Assembly: GCA_025331445.1 (NCBI GenBank)
Contig: JAIWNE010000083.1
Location: 80,929-144,928, forward strand
Source of the DNA: Blakeslea trispora
Taxonomy: Eukaryota; Mucoromycota; Mucoromycetes; Mucorales; Choanephoraceae
Direction of reading: 5' to 3'
DNA length: 64,000 bases
Below the pieces are notes generated by a model that saw nothing but the letters and a program-made list of their open reading frames with translations, did no database searches and had not been told where the DNA came from. The position numbers and the translations under genes were made by a program. This document shows positions 1 through 11,217 of the stretch, one piece after another (the first letter of the stretch is position 1; each line of letters begins with the position of its first letter).

Positions 1-1349
1 ATCGGACAAGGTTTACTAAGTGAAATAAAGCGAATGCAACTGATACTCCAACAAAAGGAGAAACGGATCGATGAATTAGAAGCGGAACGAAAAGCTCATC
101 ATGAATCAATGGAAGACCTTACAAGGCAGTTACGGCTCAAAGTTGAGACAGAGGAACAATTGAAAGAAGAATTACACCAATCAGAACTAGCAAAGCAAAG
201 GCTATCACATCAGATACGTCAGCTTTCACAGAGCTTATCCAAAACACAGATGGAGCAAATAAGACGCGAACGTCAAGAAACTCTGATTCAACAAGAACTC
301 AAGCATCTAAAAACTGCTCAAACAAAGTGGCAAGAAGCACAAAATGAATACGAAGATCGCCTGACATTACTTAATGATTCTATTGCTAAGCTCGAAAAGG
401 AAAAAGATTTGATCATATCTAGCTCAGAGGATAGTGAAGAAGGTACAAGAGACAAAGTATCCAACATGCATTTCTTTGACAACTCAATCTACTCTTCCTC
501 TGCTTATTTTTTTTTTAAAAAAAACATGGGCAAATCAATAGAATCAGAAGAGATAGAGGAGCCGATAAATGATACAAGCAGTCAAAAGGTCAAAGTAACT
601 GCAGCTCAAATCACAACTCCTGCAAGTGACGTATCAAATAGTTCAAGGCACGTTATCAAGCCGTACATTGCTGCAATATCTCCTTCGATTATATCTTCAT
701 CCAGTCTCACGTCACCTTTGACTCCAAGAGAATTGTCTTTTGTTGATGAACGTTTACCCTCGAGAACAGAACCAGAAGAGCATGACTTGAGAGCAGTAAG
801 ACCCTCAAAGGAAACAGATCAGTCTAGTATGACAGGCTCAGAAGGACTTGATTTATCACTTTCATACATTATTCACACAATGACAGGTGAAAAGGCTTAC
901 AAGCTTAGTGAAGGTCATTTTAAATGGTATGCTGCCAGTAAGCGGCAGACAAGATTCTTTTGGATCCATCCTTACACAAAGACGCTTTATTGGAGCAAGT
1001 GTGAGTCAGGACTACAAAACAATGTACATAAGGCCAAAAGTGGTAAAGCATCATCAAAGAAAGAGAATGGCAAACAAAAAAAGAGTATTAACTATACTTT
1101 CTTCAAGTACATATCGATGCTTTTTCAGTTGAATTAAATAAGAGTTTGCCGGTCATTACTATTTATTCAGCTGCTCAAATTGTCAAGTTACAATGCACTA
1201 CCATGGAGTCGCATGACCTGTGGGTCCAGGTATATAGTTTTTGTCACACATGCATTTGAAATGAAAGCATTCATACTCTAATATAGGCATTGCGCTATTT
1301 TGTGCTTGAGAAGAGAGACTCAAAGAGAAAAGCATCTTATGGACGCTAA
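1..1349 (+). CDS. Cortical coiled-coil protein with C-terminal Mcp5/Num1-type PH domain (5' partial)
   Basis: The frame is open from base 1, so the start lies outside the window. The first ~140 codons are a charged, Leu/Gln-rich coiled coil. A Ser/Thr-rich linker follows, then a PH domain of the fungal meiotic-cortex type (IIHTMTGEKAYK, FFWIHPYTKTLYWSK). The domain is completed only by splicing out 1085-1128 and 1230-1286; the joined tail reads SLPVITIYSAAQIVKLQ, then HDLWVQALRYFVLEK, and stops at 1347-1349. An extra 99-nt intron at 443-541 is possible: it removes a low-complexity stretch and keeps the frame. Relatives (Num1, Mcp5) bind membrane lipid through this domain and anchor dynein or mitochondria at the cortex. 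The family call is firm; the exact role is inferred. Confidence 0.75.
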
Positions 1350-1671
1350 ACATCATCTTTGCGAATCAAACGAAAGAATCAAAACTTATCTTTGACATAT
1401 CCCTCCCCTCTTTCTCTTGTTGAGAAATCAATTTTTGAACAATAAATCATATCCACAAGATACATAATTTCGCTTTTAATGTTGCAATTACATTCTATTC
1501 CTTTAGGCAAATGCATCCAACTTTTTAGATGTTTTTCTTTGATTTGTTTTCTCAATTTCGTGTTAAACAAATTCTGTTCATTCAATGGCTTCTCAGACAC
1601 ACATATTCAGTTTTCTTCGTCTCTTTATCATAACAAACAGTGATGATCGCAAAAAACAAAAACAAGACTAT
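1350..1671. other. Convergent intergenic stretch
   Basis: This lies between the stop codons of the PH-domain gene and the aspartic protease. It is AT-rich, presumably carries both 3' UTRs, and shows no supported gene. Confidence 0.5.
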
Positions 1672-2833
1672 TTATTCATCATAATGTTCAAAAGACAAAT
1701 TAGGATCACTTATGCTTTCTGCAAATCCCATTCGCTTGTTAGCATAATCAAATACCTACATTTAAAAAGAACGTTTTTCTTAGTTTGATATTTGTTGGTT
1801 TAATAGACAACTTACGGTATAATGTCCTCGAATAAATACATCACCAAGAATCCAATGGTCCTTCTTGATAACTTGACCAGAAATGCCAGATACGCACAAA
1901 TCTTCATCTTCTACAGTAGGCACAAGAACATAATCCTCAGAACTGACAGAATAGACATGTTGATTCATAGTTATATCTAGACTGGGTAACTTTCCTTTCA
2001 ACTCACAGGGTATAGAATAAGTACCACTACCTGTTTCAACTGCTCCTGGAATCCTCTCATGAATAGCAGCAGCATGCTCAGGTGAAGTAACCAAGAGTGT
2101 TGTACCTATATATGTGTGAATAATGATCCAAACTAAGACTTTCATTCTCTTACCAGAGTCCACAATGACAGATTGCGATCCAATTTGATATTCTCCAAAA
2201 CTAGCTTGAGTCATGTCGGTCATCCAATAAGATTCACTCGTCAATGGAACATAATGAATAGGTCCCCTAAATCGATCCGAATTGACACCACCAAAATCAA
2301 TTTCTCCACCAAATGGTTGAAGATAGATGGCAAAAATAGGATAATCAATGATTCCCTGAGCAACCATACTTTCCACTAAAGCTGGTTTTGTTCGATCTGA
2401 TTTACTTAGTTTAGGTAGACCTAGTCCCAAGATACCGTCAATCGGCAAACTCTTGAAGATATGAGATAACCTGATGGCATCGGCTACCGTATGGTTCTCA
2501 ATCACAGCCGCACTTTCGCTATCGTCGCTTGATCCTATCCTCAGACGGTCTTGTCCTACACGAGCGTCAATTGACCCAGTACCATATCTGATACTTAATG
2601 AGGAGTTTCCCTTGGCTGCTTTGTATGTCTTGGAGAGTTCCGGTATGAATTTGTGATGTTTTGCACAGTATTCTTTTGTCTCACAAGCATGTGAGACTAC
2701 CCAGAAATCTGAACTACCAGTATCAAATACCACATTAAACTTTTGAGCTGGTTCACCTAGCATAATCTGACTATAATAGCCTAGAATACTTATGTTGAAT
2801 AAGTGATTGCCTATCGTTTTATGCTCTGCAAAT

Positions 2834-2865
<32 letters not shown>

Positions 2866-3050
2866 TCTCTCTTCCTTTTTTTTTATTGCTATCGCTATCA
2901 TTGCTCTAATCATGTTTTTTTATTCTTACCACTGCCATGGTAATAACCTGTCAACTGAATCTGAATTACTCGATCTGTATTTTTAAAGGGCGCTGCCAAA
3001 GTAGGTGTGGCCAATGCTGTTAACATTAAAGCATAATAAATAGATAACAT
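1672..3050 (-). CDS. Secreted pepsin-like aspartic protease (family A1)
   Basis: Exons on the minus strand are 3050-2930, 2825-2154, 2105-1816 and 1755-1672, giving 388 aa. The protein starts with a signal peptide (MLSIYYALMLTALATPTLAA). The first catalytic motif is FDTGSSDFWV; the second, IVDSGTTLLV, is restored by removing a 48-nt intron that splits its Gly codon. A family-typical C-terminus (ILGDVFIRGHYTVFDYANKRMGFA) is completed by the last exon. The first intron contains a (GT)n run at about 2830-2860. The pro-region looks very short, since mature-like sequence begins near residue 45. It is probably secreted or vacuolar and digests protein; substrate is unknown. A start inside the GT repeat would lose the signal peptide and was rejected. 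Confidence 0.88.
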
Positions 3051-3240
3051 GTCAAAAGAAATAAAGTAAAGCTGATAGTGATAATAGTAAGAGAGAGAGA
3101 GAAATAACGAAAAAAAAGCAGGTCTTTCTCTTTATTATCTGTCATTTGTTTGTTTTGTCAAAATCCTTTTCTTTTACAATATCCCCTCGTCTTTAAATAA
3201 TAGCAAACAATAATTCAAAAAGAAAGAAAGAAAAAGCTTA

Positions 3241-3840
3241 TTATTCGTCGTCCACACCATAACGCCTATGAAAAAAAAAGAGAGTCAATTCGAATGAAAA
3301 AGACCTCTTGAATTCAATGCTTACGCTTTCATCTCTCGAATTTCCTCTTCTTTCTTTTGTAAGTTCATCTTCTTGGTCACCTTGTTTTGTTGGTAATACA
3401 AGACAATCAGATATCGACCGAGAATATTGAAACCCTGTAGATGCTCGCATGCATTTTTTGCGTCAAATATATCCTCATACACTACAAATGCTGTTCCTCT
3501 TGTATCTGAAGCATTGCCACTATAGAGAATCAGCCGTCCTGTAATTCCACTTTTCTCTCTCATCCACTTACACTCGAATTTGTCGAATAGGTCCATATTT
3601 GCCAAACACTTCATATATTTCTTCTGTTGTAATTTTAAAGGGTAGATTTCTATATTCCATCTAAGCCAAAACGAAGTGTGGTGATGTAGATGTTCAAAAT
3701 TACCTTACAAATAAAACTCGATTGACTTCTGGTGGTAAACGCACCTATAGAAAGCCTCATTAACCATCAACGCGTTTATTTAGTCATCATGTCTTATTTA
3801 CGTTATTTCGGCCTGCTAGTTTTGCTGCTGGATTCATCAT
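3241..3840 (-). CDS. SF3B6: SF3b 14 kDa subunit (p14), branch-point RRM protein
   Basis: Five exons (3840-3802, 3744-3704, 3649-3572, 3519-3325, 3265-3241) give 125 aa, the same length as human SF3B6. Hallmarks are [58 protein letters not shown] and the basic tail [20 protein letters not shown]. The single RRM (RNP2 LFVRNL, RNP1 RGTAFVVY) sits on SF3B1 within the U2 snRNP, next to the branch adenosine. The introns are 51-59 nt. The gene is divergent from eL21 across about 690 bp. Confidence 0.92.
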
Positions 3841-4531
3841 GGTAGAAATAGATCAAGTTTTATTCAAAAAATAAAATAAAAAAAAGGAATAAAATGACGT
3901 TTAATTATTATTCTGAAAATGTAAATAATTTGAAATAAACAATTGACATGTAACATCTTTTTTTTATCTTGATTTGGATGATTGCCTCTTATAAGGTAGT
4001 CTTAAGATTGACAGGTAAGAGCCAAGTCTTCAATTCTCTTCCCTCCCCTGAGATATACTTGCTATTTCTTAGTATAGCTCATAGGTAGATGATAAACATA
4101 ATTCAGCTATTTTTCAGAGGTATAGTATATATTAAGAAACATTCAAAAAATGGACTGAGATAAATAACAAGTAAAACAGAGCATTTTGTTATCTTGGTAT
4201 AGAAAAGAATACACCTATTAATATCATCTTGAGTAAAAAAAAAAATTAGCTCTAGGGCCTTGCTGGCCTGTTTCAGCCACAACACTTGAGCAGTGACTTG
4301 CTAATTATTCTTTTCAGCCAATCACTCGAGGGATTGAATTTTTTTTTTAGTTCGACAAAGGCAAGAACTCGATAATTCCTTCTCTTTCTCGTAACCTTTA
4401 AACAAGGATCTTAAATAGACGAGTATGTATTTGAACAAGCGGAAATAGCTACTGCTTCTACCCGACACTTTCTTTTTCTTAAATGATCACTAAACTTTGC
4501 CTGTTTTTTTTTTCTTTAAAATCCTTTAGAA
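3841..4531. promoter_or_regulatory. Divergent intergenic region between SF3B6 and eL21
   Basis: About 690 bp separate the two start codons. The eL21-proximal part is rich in pyrimidine tracts (about 4,310-4,530), as is common upstream of fungal ribosomal-protein genes. A TTTAG directly before the eL21 ATG could be a 5'-UTR intron acceptor. I cannot name factor sites. Confidence 0.35.
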
Positions 4532-5197
4532 ATGCCTCACTCATTCGGTCGTATGTATATTATTAAAAGAAAAAGACAAAAAAGAATTGTATAATTGATG
4601 CGTACTGCCTCTGCTAGTTCGTGCTCGTACTCGCCACATGTTCTCTCGTAACTTCAGAGAACACGGTGCTATTCCTCTCTCCACCTACTTGAAGACCTAC
4701 AAGGTTGGTGATATTGTTGACATCAAGGCCAACGCTGCTGTCCAAAAGGGTATGCCCCACAAGTTCTACCACGGGTAAGTAAATTTGGATGGATCTAGTT
4801 ATTTGATCGAATGATTTTTTAACTCATTTTCGATAGTCGTACTGGTGTCATCTACAACGTTACCAAGACCTCCGTTGGTGTCATTGTTCACAAGAAGGTC
4901 GGTAACCGCTTCATGGAAAAGCGTGTTAACATCCGCATTGAACACATCAAGCACTCCAAGTGTCGTCAAGAATTCTTGGACCGTGTCAAGGCCAATGCTC
5001 AAAAGAAGAAGGAAGCCAAGGAAGCTGGTGGTAAGCTTGATTTGACAGTCATTTAAGGTCTATTCTTAACTCTTTATTTTATAGTTTCTTTCAACTTGAA
5101 GAGACTCCCTGTCCAACCTCGTGAGGCTCGTCATGTTTCTACCAAGTTCAATGTTCCTCAAACCATTGCTCCTATTGCTTACGAAACTCTTTTGTAA
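4532..5197 (+). CDS. RPL21: 60S ribosomal protein eL21
   Basis: Four exons (4532-4550, 4618-4774, 4837-5030, 5085-5197) give 160 aa, the usual eL21 length. The protein opens [20 protein letters not shown]. It continues [40 protein letters not shown] and [14 protein letters not shown], and ends [13 protein letters not shown]...YETLL. It is a structural protein of the large subunit. Codon use is strongly biased to C- and T-ending codons, as expected of a highly expressed gene. Introns begin GTATGT or GTAAGY. Confidence 0.95.
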
Positions 5198-6007
5198 GGA
5201 ATTTACAATGTTTAGAATAGTCAGGAAATCATGATAAAAAAATTTGAAAGGCTCTTTTTATAAACATACAAAAAAGGGGAAGATGTTCTCTCCAGTCTTT
5301 CTCTTGGTATTGTCTTTCTTGTTTTCTTTTTCTCTTTTTCCCCTATATTCTTACATATCACTGAATGCAATAAACTAAGCCTCTTTGAGTTTTGCGTGAC
5401 TGATTGTCTTTTCCATCCCTCTTTCCTTCTCTGTTGAAAGACCGACAAAAGCTCGAATGAGTAGCTTAAAAGTGATCTACAACTAAAGAGAAAGGAATTG
5501 TGTGTGTGTATATGCCAAAGACGATTTAGAATTGAAGTATTTGACTAACTCACAACAAATTGGATCAGCCTAGAGTTAGATGAGTTTATTATTTTCTCTA
5601 ACCTTTCATTCTCTGGGGTTGAAGAAAGAAAGTCAAATCAATATCTCTTTATTGTATTGTAAAATTTTGACAATGCGACAATGCGAACTGAGCATGCACT
5701 CTGAAATAAGCCAGATAGAGGGCATCTGCTGCCTTTCCTCCTGACTGCCTATTCTCCCACATCTATGTCCAAAGAACAAAAGCTTATAATAAAGTCATCT
5801 TTTTCTTTTTGTCTCAAGCAATGCTATTCCAAGTCTTGTTATGAGCAAGAAGCCAACTCTATGTTTTTGCTCTCTCTCTCTTTGCTCAATCAACATGAAT
5901 AGCAGGAGAAGTTCATTATTGTCTACATGTAGTTTTTTTCACGTAATTCATGATTCTTTCAAATTCTCACGTTTTTACTTTTTTTTTGAAATTTATTTAT
6001 TTATTTG
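5198..6007. other. Intergenic stretch without a supported gene
   Basis: 810 bp downstream of eL21 with C/T-rich tracts. It holds the eL21 3' UTR and presumably the promoter of the next small gene. Confidence 0.4.
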
Positions 6008-6420
6008 ATGGCTCTAACTGATTCACAGGTCAGAATAGCATCACCAAACTTGAGACAAGAGATAAGAAGTCGTTCAAGAACACCTAATCGTAAGTAAAAT
6101 GTTGACTTTAAGAAGAGAGAGAGAAAAGGGGGAGGCAAAAGCACAGTATGTCAGTTGAACCACAAAGGGCAAACAACACATATAGCCTAATGTATTTATG
6201 ACATTGGTATGCAGCATTAGATGAATCAACACTTCAAGAGCTCTTGACTAAATCAGCCAAGGCGAGAAGTACAGACGATCAGGGAGGAGCAGTCTTGTCA
6301 CTTCATAGAATGAATTATATTAAGATTGAGTCTGAACAAGGAAAGACTAATTGGTTAGACAAGATAGAGATACCATTGCCACCTATTCTTAACATTGATT
6401 ATACTTCTATTCGGAAATGA
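6008..6420 (+). CDS. Small unrecognised protein (95 aa, two exons)
   Basis: Joining 6008-6089 and 6215-6420 across a GTAAGT...GCAG intron gives 95 aa. It begins MALTDSQVRIASPNLRQEIR, then runs SRSRTPNP, LDESTLQELLTKSAKA, VLSLHRMNYIKIESEQGK and WLDKIEIPLPPILNIDYTSI. The N-terminal third is Arg/Ser-rich and the rest is acidic and amphipathic. I do not recognise the family. Support is the good splice signals, uniform coding character and a clean stop; an upstream exon ending at the CAG before 6030 is possible. Confidence 0.5.
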
Positions 6421-6830
6421 TGTCACAGAAGAACAATAAAAAGAAAAGTCGTGTCTTTTCTTATACAGTGTGCATGATTTAAATGGACGTGTCAAAGGCT
6501 ACTCGGAATCAAATTTTTAACCGAGCAAAGTTCCTCTTTCTATCTCTCCCTCTCTTTTTAGAAAAAGAAAAAAATAGGTATATGGTTCAGTATCTAATTG
6601 ATTAGGCACCAACAAAGACTGGATAGCAGGATTGAAAACTGAAGGAGGCTTTCTACCTTACGACTCAAATTCTCGGCTATACCTCTGGACGTGCCCAATA
6701 GCAAATGCATAATTGTAACTCTTAAAGCTGACATATTCCTCACTCATGCTGATCTGAGCATATATAGCTCTAAAAAGCATCTAGGTAAAGATTATGAACC
6801 AAGCTATCTTTAAAAGACAATCATAAATTG
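6421..6830. other. Intergenic stretch before the transposon nest
   Basis: About 410 AT-rich bases with no coding signal, ending at the TA that begins the outer transposon. Confidence 0.4.
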
Positions 6831-6890
6831 TAACGTGCCTCTGAACTTAAAACTACAAAAATATTGTTAATATTCAAAAATCTTCACATA

Positions 6891-7063
6891 CTGGTTTTTA
6901 ACTTAGAATTCGGAAATTGGCCCAAAAAACGAATTTTTTGGCCAAATTGATTTCGGAGACTGCGCACAATGATTTCGTTTTTTGGCCAAATAGATTTCGG
7001 AAATGTGCACCATAGATTTCGTTTTTAGGTACCGTTAATTTCGTTAAGGTATATTATAGGTCT
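6891..7063 (+). repeat. Left terminal inverted repeat of mariner-like element 1
   Basis: Pairs with 8556-8728. It contains several alternating TTGGCC and GATTTCG motifs that may be transposase-binding sites, which is an inference from their repetition. Confidence 0.8.
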
Positions 7064-7291
7064 TTGATCAGAATAAAAATGCAAATAAAAAGTGACATAC
7101 GTTTTATGACCTTTGAAGTGTCTACACAAATTGAAATTATGATGTTGCTGCGTAAGGTGTTGCTGAAACACACTTAGTCAAACAAGCTTTTATTGGTTCC
7201 TGAATAGAGGTACTACGGATCCCTTCGATTTATATAAAGGGACACATTTAGGAGTCCTGATTTTGATCCATTAAATACATTCTTTAAAAAG

Positions 7292-8487
7292 ATGAGCCAA
7301 GAAACTTATTACTCTGTTAACACTACTGCACCCGTTGCTTTGACTTCTGAAAACCGTGAGTAGTACCTTGATGATTTCCATTTGTCTGAATTTGCTCCTC
7401 ATAATTTCTTATAGCATCTCAAGTACCAGTAGCTCAACGTGCTACCAAGAGAGGTCCATACAAAAAAATGACAGAAGAAATCTGGAAGTTGTTCATTTCT
7501 CATTATGTTGCAAGTGGAAAGAACGTCTCTGAAGCAGCTAAGGCCATTGGCTTCTCAACTTCTACCATGAGCGACTATGTCAAGCGTTGCGAAGAAATTG
7601 ATGATTGGGGGATGCCAAATTTAAAGTTTCGAGGAAGAACTGCACCTCCTACCATTAAAGAAAGACACAGCATCTTCATCGAAAGCCTTTTGGAAGAACG
7701 AGCAGAGATCACTCTTAGGGACATAAGTCTTCAACTTCAGGATGCATTTCCAGAGGATTTTGCCAGGCCACTTAGCACCTCAGCAATTTCCAGATTTGTG
7801 ATTAATAAGCTCGACTTCACTTTGAAAAAGGCTCAAATATACCCTGTTAGAAGAGACTCCCAGGAGATCCGAGACAAGCGACGTGAATACTGTACAAAGA
7901 TCAACGAAGAGCAACAAGTATGGTATTTGCAGAATTGCATTTTTGTCGATGAAACTGGGTTCAACTTGCATATCAACCGTACCCAAGCCAGAACAAAGCG
8001 TGGTACTCCTGCAAGAATAAAGGTGGACACTTCTTCGAAAGGACGAAACCTCACTGTCTTTGCCGCAATGAGTCACGCTGGTTTAGAGATCTCAGCTTGC
8101 CATTGTAATCGAGGTACAACCAGGTCAGAGCAGTTTGAGGATTTCATCAACGTCTTGATCAGGCACATGAATCAACGAGGCTTAAATGGATATTATGTGA
8201 TCTTTGACAATGCTCCTATTCATAGCACAAGCGCTATGAATAAGCTAACTGATGCAGGATACCATCCTCTAAAGCTTCCACCATGGTCTCCTTTCTTGAA
8301 CCCCATTGAAGAACTCTTTTCAAAGCTGAAGCACAATGTCAAGAAGCACCAATTGCGGCATCATGATGAGCTGCTTCAGAGAATTAGAGAATCCGCTTCT
8401 CTGATTACATCTGATGACTGTAAAGGATGGATTAGACATTCCCTTACTTTTTTTGCTAGATGTATCCGTGAAGAAGAAATGCTGTAA
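7292..8487 (+). CDS. Mariner-like (IS630/Tc1/mariner) DDE transposase, intact
   Basis: Exons 7292-7355 and 7415-8487 (GTGAGT...ATAG intron) give 378 aa. The N-terminus has a helix-turn-helix (GKNVSEAAKAIGFSTSTMSD). The catalytic core reads CIFVDETGFNL (D1), VIFDNAPIH (D2) and PPWSPFLNPIEELFSKLK (E). By my count 33 residues separate D2 from E, one fewer than the classic Tc1 DD34E. The C-terminus is basic. The enzyme should cut and paste the element at TA. An ATG at 7468 would remove about 39 N-terminal residues; the 55-kb copy conserves the upstream exon, which supports the longer form. Confidence 0.9.
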
Positions 8488-8555
8488 ATAAATTTGATTA
8501 TAAAAAGAAGTTGCTTTTGTTGCATTTGACTACTGTCTTGATTTTATTTATTGTA

Positions 8556-8728
8556 AGACCTATAATATACCTTAACGAAATTAACGGTACCTAAAAACGA
8601 AATCTATGGTGCACATTTCCGAAATCTATTTGGCCAAAAAACGAAATCATTGTGCGCAGTCTCCGAAATCAATTTGGCCAAAAAACGAATTTTTTGGGCC
8701 AATTTCCGAATTCTAAGTTAAAAACCAG
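8556..8728 (-). repeat. Right terminal inverted repeat of mariner-like element 1
   Basis: Inverse of 6891-7063, followed by TA. Confidence 0.8.
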
Positions 8729-8730
8729 TA

Positions 8731-9088
8731 AAAACTTTCATATAAAAAATAAAAAACTGAGTGTATAACTCTGTTGAGAAAACGTTTCTGAACACAATGA
8801 TCCACTCAGTTTCTGGAATTTCATATAAAAGTTTTTATGTAAAGGTTTTTGAAAGTTGGTCGGTTTTTCAAAATTTAAGCTGGGGAGATATAGAGGGGAC
8901 CAAGGAAATGAAACAGGTCAATGTACTGCTAAAGATTTGAAAGACCGTTATGTATATTTGTGTAACAAATGGAAGCCAATAAAAACTGTGTATAGCAATT
9001 TTTGTGTTCCCTTCAGATTATGGTGATTATTTTTAGGAACTGACATCCATATAGCAAAAGTTTTCCTTTATCCAACTTATTATTAAAT
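8731..9088. other. Subterminal non-coding part of the outer transposon
   Basis: This host-element sequence resumes after the nested insertion. It is about 360 AT-rich bases that presumably hold the promoter and 5' UTR of the transposase. Confidence 0.5.
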
Positions 9089-11217
9089 ATGCCCTTCCCA
9101 AGCAAAAGAAAAGCAAGATTCAACGCCCAGAAAAAGGACGCTAAAGGAAAATTCTTGAAAGAGAATGTTCCTGAAGTTATTTCTGAAGAAGTAATTGAAA
9201 TCAATGAAGATTGGGAAACTTTGGGTGGTGAAATGGATATGTCAGCCCTTTCCCGCCTTAGAGATAGTGTATCCTCTGGTGAGAAGAGAAAGATCCACTA
9301 CACCAAGGACTCAAGAACCACAAAGTGGAGAAGAAAAGTGGAGTCCAGCAAGGTAGACCCCAAATCTACCTTGTTCAACTTTGGTATCACTGTTGTCAAC
9401 AGTGATATCCAGGAACAAAATGAAAATGAAGAGCAGGATGCTGAAAACAAGCTGACCCATCCTCAAAGGGAACTGATCAAAATCAGTGATTGCATCGAGT
9501 TGTTGCGTGAGCAAGTGAAGCCTGAAATGAACCAGAGAATGGAGGGTAGCTCAGTAGGTTCATACAACCAATACCGCTTGTACTCTGTTCTCATGTACTT
9601 TGAACTTCGTTTGGAAGGAACGAAGATGGGCAAGGCATCTCAGAGAGTACCTGAACTTTTCTGGCCAAGCTACTCAAAGGATGCCCGCTCAAGAAGCATC
9701 ATGAGTTGGGCAAAGGAATACCTTGAGCACAATGATCTCTCCGATCATAGCCAAGGTGTTCACACCAAAAGGCAATCCTTCTTGAGTCACAACGACGTAA
9801 AGATGCAAGTTGTGGAATATATGCAGAAAACAAAGCCTGCTGAAAGATTGCTTGTGGCCATCAAGGACTTCATTGAATATGAAGTAATCCCTTCTTTTTT
9901 GGGTGTGCCTGGAACTGTTGCCATCTCTACCATCAGCAAGTACTTGCACGAATGGGGCTACTCTTATGGCAACAAGAAGGGCCTCTTCTTTGATGGACAC
10001 GAACGAGAAGACATGGTGAAATACCGCAAAGAATGGGCTCTACGAATGGTAGACTACATGCGTAAATCTGAGTTCTACGAAGGAGATCAAAAAGAAAATG
10101 TTCTTGAACCAGTTCTTCTGGAGGGTGATGAGAAGGTTGTATTCGTCACTCATGACGAATCAACCTTTTACGCCAACGATGGCAAAAATGACATTTGGAG
10201 TTTGGAAGGTGAATCTTCCATCCGCAAAAAGGGGCCTGGATCCTCCATTATGGTAAGTGAATTCCAGTGCCCCTGTCATGGAACGATGAAGTTGGGTGGA
10301 TGGACCTCCCATAAGCTTTTCAAAGCTGGAGAGAGTAGAGACGGTTGGTGGACTCATAAAGACATGGTCTCTCAGCTGGACTATGTCATTGGGCTGTTCG
10401 AAAACTTACATCCTGACTGCCGAGCTGTATTCCTGTTTGACAACAGTTCAAACCATGGTGCTTACAGTGATGACGCATTGGTTGTAAGTCGTATGACTCT
10501 CAACGAGAAACCATGGTCTCTGACTGATAAATATCAGTTCAGAGACACAACCGTCAAACTCTCGACCGGTGAGCTTCTTCATCAGTCATTTTTTTTATGA
10601 GAAAGAAATCTCTTCTCATGACTCAAAAGGTAGACCCAAAAACAAACGAGTCAGATATTTTAAAGGTAAACAGCACATGTATTTCCGAAGCAAACTCTTC
10701 TAACATCTTTACAATAACAGGAATCAAACGAATCCTTGAAGAACGTGGTCAATGGCTTGGTGACCTTGAAGGCAAGGCGTGGAAGCTTCGTTGTGGTGCC
10801 CCTGAGCCAGGTTTGAAGTCTATGTGCTGCGCTTCCCATTTCCTGGGAAGTAGAGTGGATTTTGCAGCTCAAAAGACTGCTTTGCAAGAAGCAGTAGAAA
10901 ATGCTGGCCACATTTTCGAGCTCTATCCAAAATACCACTGCGAGTGCAATTGGATAGAGATGTATTGGGGATTGGCCAAGAGAGAGGCTAGATTGAGATG
11001 TGATTACACATTCAAGTCTCTCGAAAAAAACATCCCCATGTTTTTGGACAATGCAGGAGATGTCAAGAAAATACGAAGATTTTTTCAACGTTGCATGAAC
11101 TATATCGAAGCATATAGTAAGCACGACGATGGCAGAGAAATAGCAAAGGAGTTGAAGAAATTTCTAGAAAAAAAGTATTTGTCCCATAGAAAAGTGAGAG
11201 CTCCTCAAGACATTTAA
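9089..11217 (+). CDS. DDE-superfamily transposase of the outer element (670 aa, three exons)
   Basis: Exons 9089-10568, 10630-10665 and 10721-11217 join in frame. The N-terminus is basic (PSKRKARFNAQKKDAKGKF). Core motifs are GLFFDGHEREDMVKYRKEW, VVFVTHDESTFYANDGKND (D1), KKGPGSSIMVSEF, VFLFDNSSNHGAYSDDALVV (D2), GIKRILEERGQW and YPKYHCECNWIEMYWGLAK (E). This arrangement matches a large, poorly characterised fungal 'DDE endonuclease' family that I recall from basidiomycete and Mucoromycota genomes. There are no in-frame stops once the two introns (61 and 55 nt) are removed. TA flanks suggest affinity with the Tc1/mariner supergroup, but the D2-E distance is far longer than in Tc1. Confidence 0.75.

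Larger units (their letters stand above)
6891..8728 (+). mobile_element. Complete mariner-like element with 173-bp terminal inverted repeats
   Basis: It begins CTGGTTTTTAACTTAGAATT and ends with the inverse; TA lies at 6889-6890 and 8729-8730. The terminal repeats (6891-7063 and 8556-8728) look near identical. They contain sub-repeats of TTGGCCAAAT and GATTTCGGA/GATTTCGTTTTT motifs. The single gene is intact, so the copy is probably young. A degenerate sister copy lies at 55100-56831. Confidence 0.88.

Noticed and set aside
7468..8487. Intronless start for the mariner transposase
   Set aside because: A 59-nt intron with good signals joins an upstream exon that is also conserved in the second copy.
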